Source: Bacteroidaceae bacterium (lineage in GTDB: Bacteria; Bacteroidota; Bacteroidia; Bacteroidales; Bacteroidaceae). Taken from it: DNA of 64,000 nucleotides. Below are positions 57,978 to 64,000 of this stretch, piece by piece (within the stretch, counting starts at the first letter, position 1; every line of letters starts with the position of its first letter). A program made the translations under genes and the position numbers. Under the pieces are notes generated by a model. It saw only the letters and a program-made list of their open reading frames with translations. It did not search any database and was not told where the DNA came from. The stretch is from NCBI GenBank assembly GCA_017429945.1, contig JAFRNY010000032.1, positions 1 to 64,000 of the forward strand. Direction: 5' to 3'.

Positions 57978-58823
57978 CTATATCCCATCGCCGTCGACGA
58001 AGCCGGACTGCTGGAGGGCGCGCGACTGCCGCACCTGAGAGTAGGGTGGCACGTCGTGTGTGATCCAGAGGTTACCGCCTATGACGGAGTGGTGGCCTAT
58101 GCGTATGCGGCCGAGCAGCGAGGTATTGGAGTAGATGGTGACGTAGTCCTCAACGATGGGGTGGCGCGGCAGGTCGAGCATATGGCCGTCGCTGTCGCGA
58201 GTGAAGTGCTTGGCTCCGAGGGTCACTCCTTGATATACCATTACGCCTGCGCCAATGATGGCCGTGGCTCCTATGACGATGCCCGTGCCGTGGTCGATGC
58301 CGAAGGCAGGCCCTATCTGCGCAGCGGGGTGAATGTCGATGCCTGTGCGCTCGTGGGCTCGTTCGGTGATGATGCGTGGCAGCAGAGGCACTCGTAGTTC
58401 GTAGAGTGCGTGTGCTACGCGGTAGTGGAGCATGGCCGTGAAGGCGGGGTAGCAGCACATCACTTCGACGTGCGATGTGGCTGCGGGGTCATTGGCCGCT
58501 ACGGCTTCGATGTCGGCTTTCAGAAGTTTGCCTATCGATGGCAGGCGTCGCATGAACTCGCGGCTGATGTCATCAGCCGTCTGCAGGGGTGCGGGTGCCG
58601 GGCGGCCGTTCATTGATACATCGGCCACAGCGGCCGTGCTGCTTTCTGCTTGTGGCGTGATGTCCTGCGGTTGAGCTTTTAATACAATGTCTATGAAGGC
58701 AGCGAGGCGGCTTTGCAGCTCGCTCTCGCTGCCGCTGCCGAAGACGTCGGGAAAAAGCACGCGGCCGACGAGCTCGAGGAGGCTGTCGACCTGCGTGGCG
58801 GTGGGAAGTTGTAGTCCTTGCAT
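57978..58823 (-). CDS. cysE: Serine O-acetyltransferase
   Basis: From MQGLQLPTATQVDSLLELVG, 281 residues. An N-terminal helical domain is followed by left-handed beta-helix repeats in the second half: IDIHPAAQIGPAFGIDHGTG with IVIGATAIIGAGVMVYQGVT, HPIVEDYVTIYSNTSLLGRI, and SVIGGNLWITHDVPPYSQV. It makes O-acetylserine from serine and acetyl-CoA, the committed step to cysteine. It begins 1 bp after the cysK stop, so the two are cotranscribed behind the Cys-codon leader. A longer ORF at 58949 lies within cysK and is spurious. Confidence 0.95.
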   Translation of the reverse strand: MQGLQLPTATQVDSLLELVGRVLFPDVFGSGSESELQSRLAAFIDIVLKAQPQDITPQAESSTAAVADVSMNGRPAPAPLQTADDISREFMRRLPSIGKLLKADIEAVAANDPAATSHVEVMCCYPAFTAMLHYRVAHALYELRVPLLPRIITERAHERTGIDIHPAAQIGPAFGIDHGTGIVIGATAIIGAGVMVYQGVTLGAKHFTRDSDGHMLDLPRHPIVEDYVTIYSNTSLLGRIRIGHHSVIGGNLWITHDVPPYSQVRQSRALQQSGFVDGDGI

Positions 58824-58824
58824 A

Positions 58825-59745
58825 TTAGTTTTGGTCGAAAAGTCCGGTGGAGAGATAGCGTTCGCCGGTGTCGGGCAGCAGAGCCACGATGGTCTTGCCG
58901 GCGTTCTCGCCCTGGCGTGCCAGCTGGAGGGCGGCAGCGAAGGCGGCACCCGAAGAGATGCCTACGAGCAGACCTTCGGTGTGAGCCAGCGAGCGTGCTG
59001 CGGCGCGGGCGTCGTCGTCGGCTATGGGGACGATGGCGTCGACGACGTCAGGGTTGTAGGTCTGCGGTACGAAGCCAGCGCCTATGCCCTGTATGCCATG
59101 CTTGCCTGCTACGCCGGTCGATAGCACGGCCGATGTCTGTGGCTCCACGGCTACGACCTGCACTTCGGGGTTGTGGCGCTTGAGTGTGCGCCCTGTTCCG
59201 CTGACGGTGCCTCCTGTGCCTACGCCAGCCACGAAGATATCGACGGCGCCGTCTGTGGCGGCCCACACCTCTTCGCCCGTGGTGCGCTCGTGCATGGCAG
59301 GGTTGGCGGGGTTGACAAACTGTCCGAGGATCACGGCTCCGGGCGTGGCGTCGCGCAACTCCTCGGCACGGCGGATGGCTCCTTTCATACCTTCGCTGCC
59401 AGGCGTAAGCACGATGGTTGCACCGTAGGCCCTCAGGAGGTTGCGACGCTCCTGGCTCATCGTCTCAGGCATGGTAAGCACTACTTTGTAGCCTCTGCTG
59501 GCGCCTACCCAAGCCAGACCGATTCCGGTGTTGCCGCTGGTGGGCTCTATGATGGTGGCTCCGGGCTTGAGCAGGCCTTGCTGTTCGGCATCTTCAATCA
59601 TTGCCAGGGCTATGCGGTCCTTGACACTGCCGCCGGGGTTGAAATACTCGAGTTTGAGCAGGATGCGTGCCTGTTGTCCTTCGCGCTGCTGGGCTTCGAG
59701 CAGCGGTGTTGACCCGATGAGGTCGGTAAGTCTGTTGTAGATCAT
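58825..59745 (-). CDS. cysK: Cysteine synthase (O-acetylserine sulfhydrylase)
   Basis: A 306-residue PLP enzyme. The lysine loop is [38 protein letters not shown] binds substrate, and [20 protein letters not shown] binds the PLP phosphate. It is full length. It converts O-acetylserine and sulfide to cysteine. Its ATG lies 27 nt after the last T of an attenuator terminator. Followed directly by cysE, so both cysteine biosynthetic steps are under the same leader. Confidence 0.97.
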   Translation of the reverse strand: MIYNRLTDLIGSTPLLEAQQREGQQARILLKLEYFNPGGSVKDRIALAMIEDAEQQGLLKPGATIIEPTSGNTGIGLAWVGASRGYKVVLTMPETMSQERRNLLRAYGATIVLTPGSEGMKGAIRRAEELRDATPGAVILGQFVNPANPAMHERTTGEEVWAATDGAVDIFVAGVGTGGTVSGTGRTLKRHNPEVQVVAVEPQTSAVLSTGVAGKHGIQGIGAGFVPQTYNPDVVDAIVPIADDDARAAARSLAHTEGLLVGISSGAAFAAALQLARQGENAGKTIVALLPDTGERYLSTGLFDQN

Positions 59746-59771
59746 AGTTGAGTGTTTAGGGTTTAGTTAAT

Positions 59772-59812
59772 AAAAAAGCTCCGCTGGCCTGTAATGTCAG
59801 GTCAGCGGAGCT
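59772..59812 (-). terminator. Attenuator terminator before cysK
   Basis: On the minus strand AGCTCCGCTGACCT (59799-59812), loop GACATTAC, AGGCCAGCGGAGCT (59777-59790) and TTTTTT. 13 of 14 base pairs form. It is in the leader, upstream of the gene, not at a gene end. The 5' arm CCGCTGACC can alternatively pair with GGTTAGCGG at 59868-59876. Confidence 0.9.
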
Positions 59813-59870
59813 CCGTGTTTTATTTATTGCTTCGGGTTTGTGTTAACTTTAGTAATAAGAGAACGTGCCG

Positions 59871-59960
59871 CTAACCTTGGGGATTAGCGCAACAACACTG
59901 TGCGGAGCTTGACATGCTCACGATGAGTGATGTGTATTTGACTGCGTTCTCGACTTTCAT
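59871..59960 (-). CDS. Cysteine leader peptide of the cysKE operon (29 aa)
   Basis: MKVENAVKYTSLIVSMSSSA then QCCCANPQG and a TAG stop. Three consecutive Cys codons (TGT TGT TGC, 59889-59897) sit just before the first arm of a hairpin, CGCTAATCC (59881-59889)/GGTTAGCGG (59868-59876). The stop codon lies inside GGTTAGCGG. This is the geometry of a trp/his-type transcription attenuator. The ORF begins about 25 nt after the -7 box. It was missed by ORF length cut-offs. A translated reading is inferred, not proven. Confidence 0.75.
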   Translation of the reverse strand: MKVENAVKYTSLIVSMSSSAQCCCANPQG

Positions 59961-59987
59961 TTCTTACTATATTTGTCGTTTGCGCTA

Positions 59988-59995
59988 CAAAAGTA
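59988..59995 (-). promoter_or_regulatory. cysKE promoter -7 box
   Basis: TACTTTTG followed by TAGCGC on the minus strand. It puts the transcription start near 59980, about 20 nt before the leader ATG and 235 nt before cysK. Confidence 0.65.
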
Positions 59996-60076
59996 TTGCT
60001 TTTATGGCGCGTGACGAAACGATTTGTAAGAATAACACACCTGAAGCCCTATTTATTGACATAGGACAAGTTTTTT

Positions 60077-60643
60077 CTACTTTTGACTATTTGTGAGGTA
60101 AAGCAGGCCTTCGGGGCCGAGGTTGAAGAGGAGGTCGGCTATGCTCAGGTCTGCCTGGAAGCCGAGGCGCTGTGCAAAGACTTGGTAGTAGGGGCGCACG
60201 TCGGGCTGGGGTAGGGGGCTAAGTGGCTCGAAGGTTGTGGCGAGGCTCACGGGCGTGTCAACGTCGAGAAGCTCTGTCACGAGGCGTCGGAGTCCTTCGT
60301 TGAAATCGATGAGGAAATCGTAGCGGTGCTCATAGAAGGGCGCGAAGTCGTCGGCATAGTACTCGAAGAAGGGGCTCTTGCCGTAGGCCGTACGCAGGGC
60401 GCTCCAATGGTGGTGGCGCCACTGGCCGTGGTCGCTGATGCGAATGTCGCGCACGGGGGTGTGGTTGGGCGCAGCACATACGGGCACTACGAGGTCCTGC
60501 GGCCCGTCGGGCATGAGTATGCGGCAACGGTTGCGGGTGGTCTGCTTGACGTAGTGCTCGGCCGTGCTGATACGCACCGACGGCGCTTGCGTCAGTGCTT
60601 GCCACCAGCTGATGGGGCCGAGGTATGTGGTTGGGAGGAGCAA
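60077..60643 (-). CDS. WbqC-family protein
   Basis: A 188-residue protein beginning LLLPTTYLGPISWWQALTQA, with TRNRCRILMPDGPQDLVVPV, DHGQWRHHHWSALRTAYGKS, PFFEYYADDFAPFYE and LSIADLLFNLGPEG. This matches WbqC (PF08889-like), a family linked to O-antigen or amino-sugar biosynthesis, enzymology unknown. The predicted first codon at 60643 is TTG. Between it and the upstream in-frame TAA there is no ATG, only a TTTATCGTTTATGG repeat. The native N-terminus (expected M-K/R-x-L-L-L-P) seems displaced. Confidence 0.8.
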   Translation of the reverse strand: MLLPTTYLGPISWWQALTQAPSVRISTAEHYVKQTTRNRCRILMPDGPQDLVVPVCAAPNHTPVRDIRISDHGQWRHHHWSALRTAYGKSPFFEYYADDFAPFYEHRYDFLIDFNEGLRRLVTELLDVDTPVSLATTFEPLSPLPQPDVRPYYQVFAQRLGFQADLSIADLLFNLGPEGLLYLTNSQK

Positions 60644-60648
60644 TTTTC

Positions 60649-60725
60649 GTTTATCGTTTATGGTTTATCGTTTATGGTTTATCGTTTATGGTTTATCGTT
60701 TATGGTTTATGGTTTATCGTTTATG
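60649..60725. repeat. TTTATCGTTTATGG tandem repeat abutting the wbqC start
   Basis: About five units of 14 bp (GTTTATCGTTTATG G) end 6 bp before the TTG start of the WbqC gene. A GCTTGCGAAGC-type dispersed repeat follows at 60752-60806. The remaining gap up to the NUDIX gene at 60827 holds nothing else. Confidence 0.85.
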
Positions 60726-60826
60726 TAGATCTCATTCATCAATAGTATGATCTATTCCCTCGCTCGGCGCTTGCGAAGCTTTTTCGAGCGAAGCGAGTCT
60801 GAAGAATCCCTAATCTAAAAATGTCA

Positions 60827-61381
60827 TCAGCCATTTTTCAGTCTTCTCACGCCTTCGCGTATGCTGGCGAGTCCGAAGTCGTCGGGGTTGATGTCCGCGG
60901 GCCGGAGCCATAGGATTTCGCCGGCATCGTCGGCAGCGCGGGCGTTGGCGGTGTCGCTTACGCGGCAACGGTAGAACATATCTATCGTATGAACGTTGAA
61001 ACCCGAGTAGAGGTATTGATTGGGGAGTGAGAAGAGGAATTCTACGCTCTCGACCTCGAGGCCTGTCTCCTCGCGCACCTCGCGGCAGACGCCCTGCTCG
61101 CTCGACTCGTACATATCCGAGAATCCGCCGGGAAGGTCGAGGGTGCCACGTGCCGGCTCTTTGGCGCGGCGTACGCAGAGCCACTCCACGCAGCCGTCGT
61201 CTGCCGTGCGCTCTATGAGCGCCACGGTGGAAGCCGAGGGGTTGAAGTAGTAGGTGAAGCCGCATGCCTCGCAGTGCTTGGCCTTGGCATTACGCTCTAC
61301 GAAGCGGTCGGAGCCGCACTCGGGACAGAACCGAAATTGGTGCAACGGATGCGGCTGAGCACTCCTTTCTTCACTATTCAT
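60827..61381 (-). CDS. NUDIX hydrolase with N-terminal zinc ribbon
   Basis: A 184-residue protein. The N-terminal zinc ribbon is FCPECGSD..HCEACGF (four Cys). The Nudix box is GGFSDMYESSEQGVCREVREETGLEVE, with the REVREETG catalytic helix complete. The architecture is like NADH pyrophosphatase but without the N-terminal extra domain. The substrate is unknown; nucleotide-sugar or dinucleotide hydrolysis is possible. Transcribed with no visible promoter; the MITE-like element lies just upstream. Confidence 0.88.
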   Translation of the reverse strand: MNSEERSAQPHPLHQFRFCPECGSDRFVERNAKAKHCEACGFTYYFNPSASTVALIERTADDGCVEWLCVRRAKEPARGTLDLPGGFSDMYESSEQGVCREVREETGLEVESVEFLFSLPNQYLYSGFNVHTIDMFYRCRVSDTANARAADDAGEILWLRPADINPDDFGLASIREGVRRLKNG

Positions 61382-61395
61382 TCTTCATTTATTTT

Positions 61396-61511
61396 AGAAC
61401 AACGAATTTCACTAATTATACGAATTATAGGTTGCGCAGTGTCAACACTTATAATCGAATGTAAGCCGTAGGGCACGATTAATTCGTATAATTAGTGAAA
61501 TTCGTTGTTCT
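61396..61511. mobile_element. MITE-like element with 32-bp perfect terminal inverted repeats
   Basis: The left end begins AGAACAACGAATTTCACTAA and reaches 61427; its exact reverse complement is 61480-61511. The 52-bp middle has no ORF. It sits between the NUDIX start and the S46 peptidase stop. A decayed relative is at 42865-43045. No transposase gene with such ends is in the window. Confidence 0.85.
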
Positions 61512-61533
61512 TAGAAAGTTTCATTTTATATTC

Positions 61534-63792
61534 TCACTTGCCCATTACCTCGTTGACGAGATGATCGGCCTTGCCCCATTTCTCCATAAGCCAGAGCACG
61601 AAGCGGATGTCGACGCCGATGCAGCGTGTTAGGTTGGCATCGAAGCTGATGTCGGAGGAGAGGGCGTCCCAGTTGCCGTCGAAGGCCAAGCCGATGAGTT
61701 CGCCGCGGCCGTTGAACATGGGGCTGCCGCTGTTGCCGCCCGTGATGTCGTTGGTGGTGAGGAAGCAGAGGGGCAGCTCGCCGCTCTTCTTGTCGGCATA
61801 GCGGCCGTAGTCGTGCGACTTCAGCAGCGCGAGGATCTCGGCCTGCATGGCGTAGTCGGGGTTGTCGCCGTGCTTCTCGATCTTCTCGATGAGCGAGGGC
61901 ATAGTGGTGAGGAAGTCGTGGTGCGTGCCGGCATTAGTGTAGTCGCTGACGATGCCGAAGCTCATGCGCTGGGTGAAGTTGGCATCGGAGTAGTGAGGCT
62001 TGTCCATCTCCATCTCGAGCACGGCCTGTGTGAGCAGGTTCTCGTTGTAGGCTATGGTGGGTGCTGTGCGTGTGAGTGGTGCGGTGATGACGCTCTCGCT
62101 CATCTCCTGCACCTGCTTGGCAAGGGCCACGGCGGGGTCGCTCTCGACGTACTGGCGGTAGGCTTTCTCGTCGAGGACAGCCTGCTCGAGCGAGTCGGCA
62201 ATCTGCACCGACGAGCGCACTTTGGCGTTGGTCAGGCCATACCAGCCTTCGAAGGTCGTCAGCTTGCTCTTGGCGAAGATGTCGTGGGCGTAGGCACGGT
62301 AGTCGTTGCCGTACTTCTTGCGGATGACGGAGTAGAAGCGGGGAAGGTACTTCGAGCTGACCTGCTGGGCGTAGTTCTCGAGCAGCACGGCCATCGTCTC
62401 CTCATCCACGCGCGGGTCGTAGTCCTTATACGCTGTGCGCATATAGTCGACAACGGTCTGGCGGTAGTTGGGGTGGGAGGCGGCGTATGTGCTTGCGAGG
62501 CGGCCGAAGTTCACAATCTCCATACCGCGGAAGAACGTCTCGTTGACGAAGCCGCTGGCATAGCGGGCATCGTGGCGGGCCTTATAGCTCTTCTTCAGCG
62601 TGGGGAACATGCGCGCGAAGCGTGCGCGGCGCTCTTTGTCGGCCGAGAACCAGCGGCGTATCTCCTGCTCTTTCTCTTGCTTCTGTTCGATTATGCCGAG
62701 GCGGCTGACGGCCTCGTTCATGCCTTGCGAGTTCTTCCAGTAGTTGCTCGACGATGCATATTTCGAGGCGTACTTGATGCCTACGGAGCGGTCCTGGCGC
62801 ATCCAGCGGGTCCACACCTCCTGCTTCTTGCCGCGCACCTGAATCATGGGGATATTCGTCACGTTGACGCGCTCGTCGATACCGTAGCTCGAGAGGTAGC
62901 GGCTGGTGGAGCCGGGGTAGCCGATGGTCATGCAGTAGCTGCCCTGGTCGAAACCGTCGATGCTGACGCGCGCCCAGCGCTTAGGCTGCAGGGGCACGTT
63001 CTCTGCCGCGTAGTCGGCGGGCTGCCCTTGGGCGTCGGCGTAGATGCGGAAGACGCTGAAGTCAGCCGTCTGGCGCGGCCACATCCAGTTGTCGGTGTCG
63101 CCGCCGAACTTACCGAGCGTCTGTGGCACGGTGAACACGAGGCGCACGTCGGAATACTGGCGATAGAAGTTCAGCAGATAGAGGCGCCCGCCCTCGAAGG
63201 CCTTGGCTTCGCAGACGATGCCTTTCTGCCCGGCTTGTCCGGCCTTCTGCTCTGCGGCGGCAGCTATTTCCATGAGAATGCGCCCCAAGTACTGGCTGTA
63301 GAGCACAGCCTGGCGCTGGCGCCCGAGCTTGCGGCCTAGGGTCTGGTTGGAATATATCTTCTGCAGCGAGTCCTCAACCTGCGCCGTGATGTCCTCGGCG
63401 CGTTGCCACACCTTCACGTAGAGGCCCTCCACAGGGCGCTCCTCCTGGCGTGTGCGGGCCACGAAGCCGTTGCCAAGGATGTCGTCGTCGGTAGTCGAGA
63501 GCTGCTGAATGGCGCGATAGCCGCAGTGGTGGTTGGTGAAGAGCAGTCCGTCCTTCGACACTATGACGCCGGAGCAGTAGTCGCCGAAGTCGACGACGCA
63601 GTCCTTCAGCGAGGTGCCGTCTTCGCCGTAGAGCTCGGCATCGGTGAGTTGTAGTCCGAGGCTGCGTGCCACGTCCATGGCCTTCTTGTCGGTGCGCCCG
63701 AGCAGCCACATGCCCTCGTCGGCCCGTAGGTTACCGGCCAGCAGCAACAGGGCTGCAGCCAGCATAAAAGTCTTTCTGATAATGTGTCTCAT
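61534..63792 (-). CDS. S46-family dipeptidyl peptidase, DPP7-type
   Basis: A 752-residue protein with a signal peptide (MRHIIRKTFMLAAALLLLAG). The His lies in LLFTNHHCGYRAIQ (second His, about 89), the Asp in GGDTDNWMWPRQTAD, and the Ser in TGGNSGSPMFNGRGEL: the catalytic triad of peptidase S46. The residue 18 positions after the Ser is Gly (FDGNWDAL), as in DPP7, which prefers hydrophobic residues; DPP11 has Arg there and prefers acidic ones. It works in the periplasm on N-terminal dipeptides in amino acid utilisation. Full length. Confidence 0.94.
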   Translation of the reverse strand: MRHIIRKTFMLAAALLLLAGNLRADEGMWLLGRTDKKAMDVARSLGLQLTDAELYGEDGTSLKDCVVDFGDYCSGVIVSKDGLLFTNHHCGYRAIQQLSTTDDDILGNGFVARTRQEERPVEGLYVKVWQRAEDITAQVEDSLQKIYSNQTLGRKLGRQRQAVLYSQYLGRILMEIAAAAEQKAGQAGQKGIVCEAKAFEGGRLYLLNFYRQYSDVRLVFTVPQTLGKFGGDTDNWMWPRQTADFSVFRIYADAQGQPADYAAENVPLQPKRWARVSIDGFDQGSYCMTIGYPGSTSRYLSSYGIDERVNVTNIPMIQVRGKKQEVWTRWMRQDRSVGIKYASKYASSSNYWKNSQGMNEAVSRLGIIEQKQEKEQEIRRWFSADKERRARFARMFPTLKKSYKARHDARYASGFVNETFFRGMEIVNFGRLASTYAASHPNYRQTVVDYMRTAYKDYDPRVDEETMAVLLENYAQQVSSKYLPRFYSVIRKKYGNDYRAYAHDIFAKSKLTTFEGWYGLTNAKVRSSVQIADSLEQAVLDEKAYRQYVESDPAVALAKQVQEMSESVITAPLTRTAPTIAYNENLLTQAVLEMEMDKPHYSDANFTQRMSFGIVSDYTNAGTHHDFLTTMPSLIEKIEKHGDNPDYAMQAEILALLKSHDYGRYADKKSGELPLCFLTTNDITGGNSGSPMFNGRGELIGLAFDGNWDALSSDISFDANLTRCIGVDIRFVLWLMEKWGKADHLVNEVMGK

Positions 63793-63944
63793 AAACTTAT
63801 TTGTGTTGTTTTCGAATTGTTATCCTAAAAGTGCGGAGGATTCTTCATTCCCGAAGGGAGAGGCAGCCCGGGCGGACGGACCGCCCGGAACTCAACCCGG
63901 GGCTGGGTAAAAATGATGAGTGTGAGGTCTACCAGCGGTGCTCT

Positions 63945-64000
63945 ATAAACGCTAAACTCTAAACGCTAAGCCCTAAACCCTAAACGCTAACCGCTAACCG
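63945..64000. repeat. AAACGCTAA-type tandem repeat at the right edge
   Basis: AAACGCTAAACTCTAAACGC continuing with CTAAACCCTAAACGCTAACC runs off the window. It is related to the CCCTAAACGCTCAA array at 37483-37536. The stretch 63793-64000 shows no gene. Confidence 0.65.

Noticed and set aside
59914..60096. 60-residue plus-strand ORF between cysK and the WbqC gene
   Set aside because: It covers the antisense of the cysKE promoter and leader, has no promoter of its own and no recognisable family.
61813..63339. 508-residue plus-strand ORF opposite the S46 peptidase
   Set aside because: The S46 triad and signal peptide lie on the minus strand; this is a shadow frame.

Overview
The window is GC-rich chromosomal DNA from a member of the order Bacteroidales, most like Prevotellaceae or Muribaculaceae. 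Evidence: promoters of the TAnnTTTG type, A-rich leaders in place of Shine-Dalgarno sites, the DUF4271-hemD-rnpA-yidD-tatD order, DUF4954, DUF2795, DUF4271 and YfhO family proteins, an S46 dipeptidyl peptidase, and secreted proteins ending in a 'GRR...KGLYIVNGKKVLVK'-like sorting tail. The genus cannot be fixed from sequence alone. No rRNA, CRISPR array, recognisable transposase or intact prophage is present.

Layout. 1-5.2 kb (minus): metK, a LOG-family gene, DUF4271, hemD, rnpA, yidD and tatD in one direction, behind a leader that resembles a SAM-II riboswitch. 5.2-10.9 kb (minus): PAP2-like protein, rpoN, a porin, lgt and ychF. 11.1-17.4 kb (minus): two tandem copies of a two-gene module, a polytopic DUF6057-like membrane protein plus a beta-propeller lipoprotein with a CxxCH motif. 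17.5-31.9 kb (minus): four very large secreted proteins, one an M60 (HExGH) mucin-type peptidase and three modular paralogues, two of them with discoidin-like domains. 32-37.8 kb: DUF4954, a degenerate methyltransferase, cobalamin adenosyltransferase, an iron alcohol dehydrogenase and DUF2795. 37.86-40.49 kb: an element of about 2.6 kb bounded by about 67-bp inverted repeats, carrying an HU-like/winged-helix gene and a VapE-type helicase gene around a phased palindrome array. 40.6-52.7 kb: M3 peptidase, YfhO, rpsO, DEAD-box helicase, two tRNA-Asn, a PfkB kinase, S41 protease and a thioredoxin-fold lipoprotein. 53.1-57.8 kb: a structured ncRNA candidate, pyrE, SRPBCC, argH, a four-Cys lipoprotein and upp. 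58-64 kb (minus): cysK-cysE behind a cysteine-codon attenuator, WbqC, NUDIX and DPP7-type peptidase.

The strongest regulatory find is the cysKE leader: a 29-codon ORF with three consecutive Cys codons, followed by mutually exclusive hairpins and an intrinsic terminator 27 nt before cysK. The strongest mobile-element candidate is the inverted-repeat-bounded HU/VapE unit. A third theme is repeat invasion. Most intergenic gaps carry their own short tandem or palindromic repeat. Several such elements sit in frame inside conserved genes (lgt, the adenosyltransferase, yfhO twice, probably the M3 peptidase), and two genes (yidD, wbqC) appear to have lost an ATG start where a repeat tract abuts them.
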